64,000 nucleotides of DNA. Origin: Verrucomicrobiaceae bacterium. Its GTDB lineage: Bacteria > Verrucomicrobiota > Verrucomicrobiia > Verrucomicrobiales > Verrucomicrobiaceae. The notes under the pieces were generated by a model that was not told the DNA's origin, did no database searches, and saw only the letters and a program-made list of their open reading frames with translations. Positions 32,608 through 42,515 of this stretch are shown here, piece after piece. Within the stretch, counting starts at the first letter, position 1. Every line of letters starts with the position of its first letter. The position numbers and the translations under genes are program-made. The DNA is taken from the NCBI GenBank assembly GCA_016713245.1, contig JADJPM010000004.1:1302001-1366000 (forward strand). The letters run 5' to 3'.

Positions 32608-35600
32608 TCATTTGTTCAGAACTTCGTCCAAATTGAAGAGCTGGTTTGCGAGCATTGTCCACGCGGCGAGCTCGGGCTTCGGCAGCTTCGCATCCACCGG
32701 CGATTCGCCGACTTTGAGGAGCGCTTCGGCATCGGCGGCGTTCGCGGTGTAGTGGTTGCGGAGATCGGCGAGGCTGGCTTCGACGAGGGGCTTTTCTTTG
32801 GCGGTGAGCGGGCGGCAGAGGATGCGTTCGGCGATGAAATCGAGCGGGGTTTTCGAGGCCAGGGCCTTTTCGGCGAGCTTGCGGGCAGCTTCGACGAATT
32901 GGGGGTCGTTCATGGTGACGAGAGCTTGCAGAGGCGTGTTGGTGCGCTCGCGGCGGACGCAACTGGCCTCGCGGCTTGGGGCGTTGAAGACTTCCATGTT
33001 CGGCGGCGGGGCCATGCGCTTCCAGAAGTTGTAGAGCGTGCGGCGGTAGAGGTTTTCGCCTTTGTCCTGCACGTAGTTGCGTGTGTCGCCGCCGGGCAGG
33101 CCGACGACGTCCCAGATGCCTTCGGGTTGATAGGGTTTGGTGCTGGGGCCACCCATTTTCGGCGACAAGGTGCCGCTGGCGGCGAGGGCGTAGTCGCGCA
33201 CCATTTCGGCGTCCATGCGGAAGCGCGGGCCGCGGCTGAGGAGGCTGTTGTCGCGGTCTTTTTCGAGCTTTGCGGGTGTGGTGGCGGCGCTTTGACGATA
33301 GGTGGCGCTGGTGAGCATCAGTTTGATGAATTTCTTCACATCCCAGCCTCCCTCGCGGAATTCGACGGCGAGGTAGTCGAGCAACTCCGGATGGCTGGGA
33401 GCCGCGCCCATGATGCCGAAGTCATCCGGCGTCTTCACGATGCCTTGGCCGAAAAGTTCCTGCCACAGGCGATTCACCGTCACACGGGCCGTCAGCGGGT
33501 TTTTCGCGTCCACGATCCATTGGGCGAGCCCGAGGCGATTGCGCGGGGCTTTTTCGTCCAGTTTACCGAGAGCCGCGGGGACCTCGGCGGTGACTTTGTC
33601 CCCGGGTTTGTCGTAGGCACCGCGCATGAGCACATTCGCCATGGGCACGACATTTTTCACTTCCTCCTGCACGTGCGTGATGGGGCTGCGGGCCTTGATG
33701 GCCTCTTTCTCGCCTTCGAGCTTCTTCATGGCTCCATCATGCTTCTGCCACTCGGCGTCGCGGGTGGCGAGGTAGTGGGCAAAGAGCGCATTCCGCTGCT
33801 GCGGCGTGCGTTTGTCGCTCGCGGCGGCTAGCACGGCACGCAGCGGACCGACATCGGCGAGCGTTTTGATCTCGGCCTCGCTGAGCATGCGATCATACAC
33901 GCGGGCGTCCTGCACGCTGCCATCGGCAAAGACCGCGCCATCGCTGCGCTGGCCGATTTTCAGCGGCACGGTGGTACGGATGCTGGCCTTGGGCTTGATC
34001 GTGTTTTTCTCGACGGTCATGCGCTTTTGCGGCACGCCATTGACGTAAATCTGCACGCCCGCCGCCTTGCCACTGCCATTGTAAGTGACGAAGACATGCT
34101 GCCACTCGCCCGGTTTGAGCACGGGTTCGCGTGTGCTCACCTTGATGGCGTTTTCCTCCCACTTATCGACCAGGTGCACGGAAAGCCCGCGATTGTTCTG
34201 CCAGAGGTCCCAGCCGCGGTAGCCGTTCTTTTCGTCCATGCGGGCCATGATGGCTCCGAAGACGCCGTTGCGGCCCGCTTTGATCCATGCGCCATAGCTG
34301 AACTTCTGGTTCAGCTCGAAATCACCTGCGTCACTCACTTCAAACGTGCTGCCCGCTTTGATCACCGGCGCAGGCCCCAGCTTGCCACCGGGTGTCCACG
34401 CGATCTGGCCGAGCGCTTTCGCTTTGGCGGGGGAGCCGCAAACATTCGCCACATCATTGCCCACGCCTTCATTGAGCGGCAGATGCACCTGCAGGCCCTT
34501 CGTCGGCACATCCTGATCGAGATGCTCCGGCTTCGCGGAGGCGAGCCATTCGTTGAAATCTTTGCCAGCGGCCTTGCGGCGTTCGTCGCGCTGCTTGGTG
34601 GCCTCCGCGATCTCGGCGGGCAGTTTCGTCCAGCGTGGCTTGTCCTCAGCGCTCGGAATGACGAGCACAGGGCCACGGCCGTCCTTCACGTTGCCATCTT
34701 TGGCACCCTGCGTGGTGTTGCGGAAGAAGGCGGCCAGCGAGTAGTAGTCGCGCTGCGTGATGGGATCGAATTTGTGATCGTGGCACTGGCTGCAATTCGC
34801 CGTGAGGCCCATGTAAACCCAACCCATCGTCTGCACGCGATCGACGGCGTAGTTCGCGAGGTTTTCCTCGTCGATGGTGCCGCCTTCGTTGGTGGTGATG
34901 TTGCAACGCTGGAAGCCGGTGGCGATGAGCTGCTCTTCCGTCGGATTCGGCAGGAGATCACCCGCGATCTGCTCGACGGTGAACTGATCAAAGGGCTGGT
35001 TCGCATTGAAAGCACGCACCACCCAGTCGCGGTAGGGCCACATCTCGCGGTAGTTGTCGAAATGCAGGCCGTGCGTGTCGCCGTAGCGCGCGGCGTCCAG
35101 CCAGTAGCGGGCGCGGTGCTCGCCGTAGGCCGGGGATTTCATGAGTTCGTCGATCAAGTCACTCACGGACTGATCGGTCAGCCCGGATCCATATTTGGCC
35201 AGCAACTCCGGAGAAGGCGGCAGCCCCGTGATGTCGAGCGCGATGCGGCGCACGAGCGTGCGTGCATCGGCCTCAGGAGCGGGGGCGAGCCCTTTTTTCT
35301 CCAGCTCGGCTAGCACAAAGCGGTCGATGGGCGTCTTGACCCACGCTTCATTCTTCACCGCAGGCAGCGCGGCCTTTTGCGGCGGGATGAAGCTCCAATG
35401 CGGCTGCCAAGGAGCACCCTCGGTGATCCACTGCTTGATCATCGCGATCTGCGCCGGCTTCAGCTCCTTGTGCGACTCCGGCGGCGGCATGATTTCGTCT
35501 TCATCCGTCGAAATGAGACGCTGGTAGAGGCTGCTCTTGTCCGGCTGGCCTTTGATGACTGTGGGCTCCTCGCCCTTCTTTGCGGTGAAGAAACCAGCCT

Positions 35601-35757
35601 CCGTGTCGAGCCGCAACCCGGCCTTGCGAGTGCCCGGATCGGGTCCGTGGCAGTGGAAACACGCGTCCGCGAGGATGGGGCGGATGTCCTTGTTGAACTC
35701 GACGCCCGCGAAGGCAGCGGCGGGAACGATGAGGGCGATGGAGAGCGTTTTGAGCAT
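32608..35757 (-). CDS. PSD1-type cytochrome protein (DUF1549/DUF1553) with LamG module
   Basis: ATG 35757 opens a signal peptide (MLKTLSIALIVPAAAFAG) and a 1049-residue protein. A planctomycete-type cytochrome C domain carries CFHCH at 33-37 and RKAGLRLD. DUF1549 follows (FVLAELEKKGLAPAPEAD, ARYGDTHGLHFDNYREMWPYRDW), with a second CSQCHDHKFDP haem-type motif. A LamG/concanavalin-like module (about 480-620; WQHVFVTYNGSG) is inserted between it and DUF1553 (NRLWQELFGQGIVKTPDDFG, REASCVRRERTNTPLQALVTMNDPQFVEA). Such proteins are thought to be secreted oxidoreductases acting on sugars. The open frame extends to 35823, but the signal peptide fixes the start. Confidence 0.9.
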   Translation of the reverse strand: MLKTLSIALIVPAAAFAGVEFNKDIRPILADACFHCHGPDPGTRKAGLRLDTEAGFFTAKKGEEPTVIKGQPDKSSLYQRLISTDEDEIMPPPESHKELKPAQIAMIKQWITEGAPWQPHWSFIPPQKAALPAVKNEAWVKTPIDRFVLAELEKKGLAPAPEADARTLVRRIALDITGLPPSPELLAKYGSGLTDQSVSDLIDELMKSPAYGEHRARYWLDAARYGDTHGLHFDNYREMWPYRDWVVRAFNANQPFDQFTVEQIAGDLLPNPTEEQLIATGFQRCNITTNEGGTIDEENLANYAVDRVQTMGWVYMGLTANCSQCHDHKFDPITQRDYYSLAAFFRNTTQGAKDGNVKDGRGPVLVIPSAEDKPRWTKLPAEIAEATKQRDERRKAAGKDFNEWLASAKPEHLDQDVPTKGLQVHLPLNEGVGNDVANVCGSPAKAKALGQIAWTPGGKLGPAPVIKAGSTFEVSDAGDFELNQKFSYGAWIKAGRNGVFGAIMARMDEKNGYRGWDLWQNNRGLSVHLVDKWEENAIKVSTREPVLKPGEWQHVFVTYNGSGKAAGVQIYVNGVPQKRMTVEKNTIKPKASIRTTVPLKIGQRSDGAVFADGSVQDARVYDRMLSEAEIKTLADVGPLRAVLAAASDKRTPQQRNALFAHYLATRDAEWQKHDGAMKKLEGEKEAIKARSPITHVQEEVKNVVPMANVLMRGAYDKPGDKVTAEVPAALGKLDEKAPRNRLGLAQWIVDAKNPLTARVTVNRLWQELFGQGIVKTPDDFGIMGAAPSHPELLDYLAVEFREGGWDVKKFIKLMLTSATYRQSAATTPAKLEKDRDNSLLSRGPRFRMDAEMVRDYALAASGTLSPKMGGPSTKPYQPEGIWDVVGLPGGDTRNYVQDKGENLYRRTLYNFWKRMAPPPNMEVFNAPSREASCVRRERTNTPLQALVTMNDPQFVEAARKLAEKALASKTPLDFIAERILCRPLTAKEKPLVEASLADLRNHYTANAADAEALLKVGESPVDAKLPKPELAAWTMLANQLFNLDEVLNK

Positions 35758-35853
35758 GGTATGAAAGTGCTGGGGGCCGGTATGAATGTGCTTACGGGGG
35801 CTGGGGGGAGGGTTTTGCGGCAAAATTGGCTGTTTTTGCTGCCGGAGTTGGCA

Positions 35854-36213
35854 TCAGACCATCGCGCTGCGCAGCGCCAGCCGCTCGGCCTCCGGCAGGC
35901 TGCTGGCCGAAATGGCCCGCCAGGCCGCATTGATGTCGATGCGGCTCCAAAGCGCCGCGAGGCAGTTTCCGAGGCTCTGGCGCTCCTTCGGCGTCTTCAC
36001 GTGCGTGAGCAGCACCAGCGCCAGATCCGGCCGATGATGCTTCACGACCAAAATCAGGTCCTTCAGTTCCGCGTCATCAAACGAAGCGATCAATTCCGCA
36101 TCGCTCAGCGGCGCATCCAGATGCGGGAGCACGGTTTGGTCACCCCGTTCGAGACGGGCGACGAGGCGCTGGAGCCGCTCACGGCGCAAGGGCAGGGGAA
36201 AGGAGGCTTGCAT
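35854..36213 (-). CDS. Small hypothetical protein, 119 aa
   Basis: ATG 36213 gives a soluble, leucine/arginine-rich helical protein (LPLRRERLQRLVARLERGDQ ... WRAISASSLPEAERLALRSAM). I recognise no domain. It lies 96 bases upstream of the PSD1 cytochrome gene on the same strand and may be co-transcribed. The open frame reaches to 36324, but the earlier codons overlap what looks like the edge of an IS remnant and do not resemble protein. Confidence 0.5.
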   Translation of the reverse strand: MQASFPLPLRRERLQRLVARLERGDQTVLPHLDAPLSDAELIASFDDAELKDLILVVKHHRPDLALVLLTHVKTPKERQSLGNCLAALWSRIDINAAWRAISASSLPEAERLALRSAMV

Positions 36214-36395
36214 GGTATTCAGATGGCCTTGGGGGATACTATTGTGCCTACGGCTGCAATTGGGAATCTTTACCGGCAAAGTCATGGCACTTTCGGCAAA
36301 AGATGTGTCGGATTGTGCAGTCACCCATACGACAGGCCGCGGACTCCTGTCTTGTATGCGGGTGCCTTCCTTGTGTAAAATCAGCCCATCATCGC

Positions 36396-36770
36396 GGCGA
36401 TTTCACCACCGCCTGCATGCACCTGCTAGGAGCGGCCGACACGGCAGCCTTTGTGACCTACCTTGCCGAAGTGTTCTGCCCGACGCTGAGCCGGGGTGAT
36501 CTTGTGGTGATGGATCACCTCACTGTGCACAAAAGCCCGCAAGTGGCGGCCTTGGTTGAAGCGGTGGGAGCCGAAGTGAGGTTCCTGTCGGCCTACTCGC
36601 CGGACCTCAATCCGATTGAGAAAATGTGGAGCAAAATCAAAGCCTCTCTGCGAAGCACAGGGGCCCGCACTCCTGAGGAACTCGACCAAGCTATCAGCCG
36701 GGCGTTCTCAAAAATCACAGCCAAAGACGCCGCAGGTTATTTTGCCTCTTGCGATTATAGCATTATTTAA
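36396..36770 (+). pseudogene. IS630-family transposase, C-terminal remnant
   Basis: About 125 codons preserve the second half of a DDE transposase of the IS630 type: VVMDHLTVHKS (second catalytic Asp), LSAYSPDLNPIEKMWSKIK (catalytic Glu) and a C-terminal FASCDYSII. The N-terminal half with the first Asp is missing, and the sequence upstream (36240-36390) is not recognisable as its continuation. It is therefore inactive. It lies between the hypothetical gene and the M66-like protease. Confidence 0.85.
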
Positions 36771-36841
36771 AATGATCTAGAGGAATGATTGCTCAGCGGA
36801 ATGCATGACAAGAGTTACCCCATTCCCTTGTCCAATGCCCA

Positions 36842-39800
36842 TCACGGCCCCACCACCTTCAGTCGCACGAAGCGCCGCGTGCTGGTGGGGAAGGTGTAGG
36901 TGATGTTGTTGCCGTTCACGGTGACGGTGCCGCCCACGGTTTCGGTGGTCCATGTGCCGGTGAGGGTGTCGCTCGATTCGATCCAGAAGTTCGTGCCATA
37001 CACGCCGGGGTAGGTGCTCGCTTTGGTCCAGGTGATGCTCAGCGTGCCGCCCGTGTTGGTGACGCCGGGGAGCGGTGTGGTGCCAGTGGTGTTGCTGTTG
37101 CCGCCGACGAAGTATTCGATGCCGTTGGCGACGCCGTCGCCATCGTGGTCGGCGGTGAAGGTGCCTGCGCTGCTGTTGGCGGTCTGCCAGGTGGTGTAGC
37201 TGGGCGGTGTGGTGCCGATGAGGTAACCGCTGCTGTTTAGTGAGAAGCTGGTGATGCCTGCGGAGACGATTTTGCTGAGTTGCGTGGCAGTGAGCGCGGT
37301 GGCGGTGGTGCCAAAGCGTAGCGAACTGCCGCTGACGAAGGTGCCGGTGATCGTGAGCGTGCCGCCGGTCCAGTCGATGGCGCTGCTATCGGCAAAGGCG
37401 AGGGCGGCTCCGGTGCCGAGTCTGATGGTGGAAGCGGCATGGGTGACATCGAGCGTGCCTGCGGTGTCGGTGCGGGTGTTCGCATCGAGGGTGGCATTGC
37501 CGATGATGACGTTCGAGGCGTCGGGCAGCACGTTGCTGGCACCGAGGACGAAGGTGCCGCCGCTGAGGGAGGTGTTGCCGGTGTAGGTATTGGCTCCGGA
37601 GAGCTTCCAGGCGTTGCTGCCGCTTTTGGTGAGGTTCACCACTTGAGCGCCTGCGGTGGCTCCGTTGAGCGTGTTGTCGGCGATGACGCCCTGCACTTCG
37701 TTGGGCGTGGTGGTGGTGCCAAAACTGCCGCCGAGCACGAGCGTGCGTGCAGCACCGCCGGTCATCGCGACCGGGCTGTTAAACGCGGCAGCGGTGAAGA
37801 TGATGACGCCGGTGCCGTTGTTGGACACGGTGGCGTTGGTGGCTCCGGTGGCCACTCCGCCGACCTGGATGGGACGGTTGGTGGTGTCGCCCGTGCCGGT
37901 GTAAACGAGGCTGGCCGAGTTGGTGGAGGCGATGACGATGCTGCTCGTCGCGGGGGCGCCGAGCGAGCTGGCGACGCCGTAGTTTTTCAGGGTGTTGATG
38001 GTGAGGGTGCCTTGGCGCATGTTGGTCTGGCCGGTAAAGGTATTGAGGCCGTTGAGCACGAGATTGCCGGTGCCGTTTTTATTGAGGCCGGTGGCTCCGC
38101 TGACGATGCCGCCGACGGTGACGGTGCCGTAGATCTCCTGGGTGGCATTCACGCTGAGCGAGACATTGCCGGTGACATTCCAGTTCCCACCGAGGCGGTA
38201 GTTGCCCGCCCAGACCATGTTGTCAGCGAAGTTGATCGTGCTGCCGCTGGCGTTGTTGAGGTAGGGGTTGGTCGTGTTGCTGCCAAACGTGAGCGTGCCG
38301 CTGCCGAGCGCGGTGGTTGTGTTGAGAAGGAGCGTGCCGTTGCTCAAAAGAGTGCCGCCGGTGTAGGTATTGGTGCCGCCGAGGGCCAAAATGCCTGCGC
38401 CGGTCTTCGTGAGGCCTGCGGTGCCTGCGACGACGCCATTGAGGGTCGCGGTGTTTTGCGCGACGTCGATGGTGGGCGTGGTTCCGGCGAGTGTGAGCGT
38501 GTTTCCGGCGTTCACGGTCCATGTTTCGGTGCCGGTGGTGTCGCCAAACTTCCACAAGCCTCCGGTGCGATCCGCCTCAAGCGTGAGCGTGGTGTTCGCC
38601 GCGATGTCCACGGTGCTGAAATCGATCGTGTCGCCCGCGAGCGGTGTGGGCACGGTGTTGGCGATCCAATTCGATGCGGTGTTCCAACTCTGCGCACCGC
38701 CTGCGGTCTGCGTCCACGTGCTGAGAGGCTGCGTTTCCGCCAAAACCTCGATGGAGGCCGCATTGATGCTGTAGCTGCCACCGGTGCTGGTAGTGAAGGT
38801 GGGCGTCACCGCACCAGGCGTGGCGACTTGGATATGCCTGACGGCCAAACTGCCCCATTGACTGCCCCAATTGCCACTCGCGGCCTGAGTGAGAGGCGCA
38901 TTCGCGGTGGGTGTGCCTGCGCTGTTGCCGTTGCCGGAGTTTTGCAATCCAGCGATGACGAGTGAGTTGCTCGCGGAGGTCGTGAGCGGCACCTGCGTGA
39001 TGCCATTGCCTCGTCTGCCGTTGATGGCGCCAAAGCCCGGCGCGGTGCCGGAGAGCGCATACGCCACACCGAGGCCGCCGTTCGGATTGTAACCAGAAAC
39101 CGTGATGCCGGTGCCGACCGCCCCCGGACTGTCGAGGTAGTAAATCGCGATCGTGCCGTCTGCATTGCCACCGGTCTGCTGCACGGCCTCGATCATCTGG
39201 ATGCCGTTGTAGCGCACGCCGTAGGTCATGCAGGGATCGTTGTTCGCGTTCTCCATGGCGATGACGACGACGAGCTTGTCCGCGGTGGCCGCATTGAAGG
39301 AACCGAGACCCGTCACCGCTTTGTAGCCGCTGCCGCTCGCGAGTGCGAACTGCTGCGTGGCATTCACCGTGATCGTGCCCGCGAGCGTGGTCGGTGTCGT
39401 CGTGACGGTCACAGGCGCGGAAGTCGCGTTCGTGAGCGTGCCCGCACGCATCGACACCGTGTAAGTGTAGGTCGTGCCTGGCTGCAAACCGGTGTCTGTG
39501 TAGGTGCGCGAGGTCTGCCACGCGCTCGAGGTCGCGCCAGGATTGCCGGAGGTCTCGGTGAACTGATATTCCACGGTGCCACCCGTGTAGCCATATTCCA
39601 CCTCGCCCATCTCCGCGGTCATCGTGACGGCAGTCGGTCCATTGGTCTCCGGTGTCAGCTCAAAGGTGGACACCGCAGGCATCAGCGGGCCCCAGGTGTA
39701 GAAAACGGCCGGATTCGCCGGCAGGCCCACGTCCTCCACATTCGGCGTGGCGAGCAGCTCGATCTTCGTCACCGCACCATCGGCCGCAGGCAGATTCACC

Positions 39801-41338
39801 GCCTCCGTTTCGATGCTCGCCAAATCGGTGAGCGAGGGCGAGGTCAGCGCGGACGCAGGCATGATGTAGGTCTTCGTCACACCGCCCTGCACCACTCTCA
39901 CGCAGTAGTCGCAGTTGTTCGCCAGATTGAAGAGCGTGTTCGCCGCCGTGCGATCCGCCGCCACGGTGGGATCAAACAAGCGAATCAAACCCGACGTGTA
40001 AGGCCCGATCGGCGGATACACCATGTTGATGGCCGGTTTGGCACCCGACATCGTGGCGAGGATGCTGATGACCTGCACATCACGCTGCTGCGGGAATTGC
40101 ACCCCGTTGTTCGTCACCACCGTCGTGTAGTCGCCCGTGGTCGCATTCCACTGCGCCCAACTGCCCGCTCCACCGCTCAGCGCCGGATTCCACACCACCA
40201 CATGGCTGTTCATGTAGTTGCGCATCTGATTCACCGAGTAATCGGAGAAGTGATTCATCAAAAAGCCCGCTGGCTGCCAGCCCTCGCCGCCGCCCTGCAT
40301 CGGGTCCACCGTGTAAGTGCCCACCGGCTTGCCGCCGACGTTTCCGGCCACCACGGTGCATGGGATGAAGGTGTTGGTGCGCTGATCAATCGCCCACGCA
40401 GGTCCGGCGTGCGTGCCGTTGTAGTTCGACGGCGCGGAGATGCCATGCATCGCGCCTTTGTAGGGATACCCGGCATTGTCACCCCAGTGCGGCAGCGACA
40501 ACGCATGACCCAGCTCATGATTCAAGATGCCGATGCTGTTGCCATTGCCCACACCCGCGTAACCACCCGCCTGACCGCCCGCAAAAGCCCCATACACATT
40601 CAGGTAATACAAACTCCAGCGCCCGGAGCGACCCGCCGCAGCCTTCAGCGCTCCATTCCACTGCAAAGCCGCCGCCTGCTCGCCATCAAAGGCCAGGCCC
40701 GTCTGCCCCTGATACTCCGCCTTCGACCGGATGCGCACGCCTTGCGCACTCACGTCTGAACGCGGCGGGATCACCAGCTCGCGAAACACCACGTTGTTCA
40801 GCCGCCGCACCTCCAGATCCGTCACCGGCCACTTCTGCTCCAGCTCTGCAAACGTGCCCGCCGTGTAATCGCTCGGCGTCCGTGCAAAGTAATGCACGTC
40901 CGTCATCGTCATGATCACCTTCGTCGGCGCATTGATCTTCATGTCCGTCACCGTCGAGACCACACTGCCCGCGTTGACCGTCACTTGGAGCCCCTTTTTG
41001 ATCCACGCCGCAGGCAGCACGCCGGTGAACGTGTTCGCCGTGCTGTGCTGCACCACGCCCAGACCATCCGGGATCGAAGTCGGCAGATTCGCCGGCCCCG
41101 TGAGCGCCACCGTGAGGAAATTGCCATTCAAACTCAGCGTCGCGAACACCGAAGGCGACGCAATCGCCGCCGGGTCCGTCACATGCGCTTTGATAAACAC
41201 ATCCCGATCCGCCACCGTGCCGAAATACGGATTGTCCGGCTTGTGCAGGTGCGTCTGGCCAAAATAGATCGCATCAATCGACACCGCGCCCGCCGAGCAG
41301 GCCGCGATGAGGAAAGCGAGAAAGGATAGCAATTTCAT
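36842..41338 (-). CDS. Secreted M66-like metalloprotease with Fn3 and autotransporter-type beta repeats
   Basis: ATG 41338 opens a signal peptide (MKLLSFLAFLIAACSAGA) and a 1498-residue protein. The catalytic domain carries HELGHALSLPH with zinc ligands His274, His278, His284 and catalytic Glu275, the HExxHxxGxxH metzincin-like form of peptidase family M66 (StcE-type mucinase). A fibronectin type III-like module follows (about 590-680; VEYQFTETSGNPG, YTYTVSMRAGTL). Then there is a lectin-like segment and, from about 1000, several autotransporter-associated beta-strand repeats (LALGGTNTYTGGTLL, LVLNGLNTFTGQTNM, WKLSGANTYTGNTSL). No autotransporter barrel is present; the C-terminus ends in a beta sandwich (RRFVRLKVVGP). 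It is divergent from the regulator at 41430. Confidence 0.85.
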   Translation of the reverse strand: MKLLSFLAFLIAACSAGAVSIDAIYFGQTHLHKPDNPYFGTVADRDVFIKAHVTDPAAIASPSVFATLSLNGNFLTVALTGPANLPTSIPDGLGVVQHSTANTFTGVLPAAWIKKGLQVTVNAGSVVSTVTDMKINAPTKVIMTMTDVHYFARTPSDYTAGTFAELEQKWPVTDLEVRRLNNVVFRELVIPPRSDVSAQGVRIRSKAEYQGQTGLAFDGEQAAALQWNGALKAAAGRSGRWSLYYLNVYGAFAGGQAGGYAGVGNGNSIGILNHELGHALSLPHWGDNAGYPYKGAMHGISAPSNYNGTHAGPAWAIDQRTNTFIPCTVVAGNVGGKPVGTYTVDPMQGGGEGWQPAGFLMNHFSDYSVNQMRNYMNSHVVVWNPALSGGAGSWAQWNATTGDYTTVVTNNGVQFPQQRDVQVISILATMSGAKPAINMVYPPIGPYTSGLIRLFDPTVAADRTAANTLFNLANNCDYCVRVVQGGVTKTYIMPASALTSPSLTDLASIETEAVNLPAADGAVTKIELLATPNVEDVGLPANPAVFYTWGPLMPAVSTFELTPETNGPTAVTMTAEMGEVEYGYTGGTVEYQFTETSGNPGATSSAWQTSRTYTDTGLQPGTTYTYTVSMRAGTLTNATSAPVTVTTTPTTLAGTITVNATQQFALASGSGYKAVTGLGSFNAATADKLVVVIAMENANNDPCMTYGVRYNGIQMIEAVQQTGGNADGTIAIYYLDSPGAVGTGITVSGYNPNGGLGVAYALSGTAPGFGAINGRRGNGITQVPLTTSASNSLVIAGLQNSGNGNSAGTPTANAPLTQAASGNWGSQWGSLAVRHIQVATPGAVTPTFTTSTGGSYSINAASIEVLAETQPLSTWTQTAGGAQSWNTASNWIANTVPTPLAGDTIDFSTVDIAANTTLTLEADRTGGLWKFGDTTGTETWTVNAGNTLTLAGTTPTIDVAQNTATLNGVVAGTAGLTKTGAGILALGGTNTYTGGTLLSNGTLLLNTTTALGSGTLTFGSNTTNPYLNNASGSTINFADNMVWAGNYRLGGNWNVTGNVSLSVNATQEIYGTVTVGGIVSGATGLNKNGTGNLVLNGLNTFTGQTNMRQGTLTINTLKNYGVASSLGAPATSSIVIASTNSASLVYTGTGDTTNRPIQVGGVATGATNATVSNNGTGVIIFTAAAFNSPVAMTGGAARTLVLGGSFGTTTTPNEVQGVIADNTLNGATAGAQVVNLTKSGSNAWKLSGANTYTGNTSLSGGTFVLGASNVLPDASNVIIGNATLDANTRTDTAGTLDVTHAASTIRLGTGAALAFADSSAIDWTGGTLTITGTFVSGSSLRFGTTATALTATQLSKIVSAGITSFSLNSSGYLIGTTPPSYTTWQTANSSAGTFTADHDGDGVANGIEYFVGGNSNTTGTTPLPGVTNTGGTLSITWTKASTYPGVYGTNFWIESSDTLTGTWTTETVGGTVTVNGNNITYTFPTSTRRFVRLKVVGP

Positions 41339-41414
41339 GGTTGGGGTGCCTTCATTCTCTGAATTTCGCCCCTTCCCGGCAATCCATTCTCCATTTGCCC
41401 CCTGGCCACCAAAC

Positions 41415-41427
41415 GGCCAAGTTGGCC
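41415..41427. promoter_or_regulatory. Candidate operator palindrome in the protease/regulator intergenic region
   Basis: GGCCAA-G-TTGGCC is a perfect 6-1-6 palindrome two bases before the GTG start of the regulator, in the 91-bp gap shared with the divergent protease gene. The position fits autoregulation by a GntR-type protein, although the sequence is only a candidate. Confidence 0.3.
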
Positions 41428-41429
41428 CC

Positions 41430-42509
41430 GTGAGCACACCGAGCTTCCTCACCCTCGCCGACCAGGTCACCGAGCATCTTCGCAGCGAAATCCTGCGCGG
41501 ACGCTGGAGTGGAGCGCTGCCCGGAAAGCACCAGCTCGCCGCCGAGCTCGGCGTGAACAACAAAACCGTCGAAGGCGCCCTCCGGCAGCTCGAAAAGACC
41601 GGCCTGCTCCTCGCCCAAGGCGCGGGCCGCAAGCGGCTCATCAACACGCGCCGTCGCAGCACCTCACGCACCCTCCGCATCGCCCTGCTGCTCAACGACC
41701 ACGAAATCGACGAAAAGACCAAAATCGTCATGGAGATCCGACACGCCCTTGATGCGGCCGGACACACCCTCGTCACGCCACCCAAGTCGCTCGCCAGTTT
41801 GCGTTTTGATCCCAAACTCGTCGCCCAGCTCGTGCGCAAGACCGAAGCGGACGCCTGGATCATCCTCGCGGGCTCACGAGGCGTTTTGGAGTGGTTCGCC
41901 AGCCAGCCGGTGCCCGCCTTCGCCGTCTTCGGCAACCGCGTCGGCGTCAAAATCCCCTCCGTCTCGCCCAATAAGCCGCCCGTCATCGCCGAAGCCACGC
42001 GACACCTCATTTCGCTCGGTCATCGACGCATCGTCCTGCTCACCCGACGCGCCGTGCGCCTCCCGCAACCCACCGCCGGCCTCGCCGCCTACCTCGAAAC
42101 CCTGCGCGAGCACGGATTGCAGCCCAGCGAGTTCAATCTGCCCGACTGGGAGGAAACCAACGCCGGCTTTCACGAATGTCTGCGCTCCCTTTTCAAAGCC
42201 ACGCCGCCCACCGCGCTCATCGTCGATGAAGTCACCTACTTCGTCGCCACCATGCAGTTTCTCCTCCTCCACGGCCTCCGCGTGCCCGCCGATGTCTCCC
42301 TCATCTGCACCGACGACGACGTCGCGCTCTCCCACTGCGATCCCCCCGCCGCCTGCATGCGCTGGGACATGCGCCCCGTCATCCGCCGCATCGTAAGCTG
42401 GGCCGCCAACATCAGCCGCGGCAAAGCCGACTTCACCCAAACCCTCACGCCCGCCGAGTTCGTGCACGGCGGCACCCTCGCGCCTGCGGCCGCTCCGAAG
42501 CGTGCATGA
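41430..42509 (+). CDS. GntR-type HTH regulator with LacI-like sensor domain
   Basis: GTG 41430 gives 359 residues. Residues about 5-75 are a GntR winged helix (LADQVTEHLRSEILRGRWSG, LPGKHQLAAELGVNNKTVEGALRQLEKTGLL). Residues about 85-345 are a periplasmic-binding-protein-like sensor of the LacI/GalR type (LRIALLLND, ATRHLISLGHRRIVLLTRR, ALIVDEVTYF, VSLICTDDDVALSHC). This GntR-LacI combination is common in Verrucomicrobia, usually for carbohydrate-responsive control. It probably regulates itself, the divergent protease or the downstream convergent cluster. The open frame upstream to 41307 overlaps the protease gene and is not used. Confidence 0.85.
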   Translation: MSTPSFLTLADQVTEHLRSEILRGRWSGALPGKHQLAAELGVNNKTVEGALRQLEKTGLLLAQGAGRKRLINTRRRSTSRTLRIALLLNDHEIDEKTKIVMEIRHALDAAGHTLVTPPKSLASLRFDPKLVAQLVRKTEADAWIILAGSRGVLEWFASQPVPAFAVFGNRVGVKIPSVSPNKPPVIAEATRHLISLGHRRIVLLTRRAVRLPQPTAGLAAYLETLREHGLQPSEFNLPDWEETNAGFHECLRSLFKATPPTALIVDEVTYFVATMQFLLLHGLRVPADVSLICTDDDVALSHCDPPAACMRWDMRPVIRRIVSWAANISRGKADFTQTLTPAEFVHGGTLAPAAAPKRA

Positions 42510-42515
42510 AGGGCG

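Noticed and set aside
30907..33831. A 974-codon open frame on the plus strand
   Set aside because: It is antisense to the DUF1501 and PSD1 cytochrome genes, both of which have clear domains; high GC leaves long antisense frames open. The translation shows no domain.
41339..42010. N-terminal extension of the M66-like protease
   Set aside because: It overlaps the regulator gene on the other strand; the signal peptide at 41338 is the natural start.
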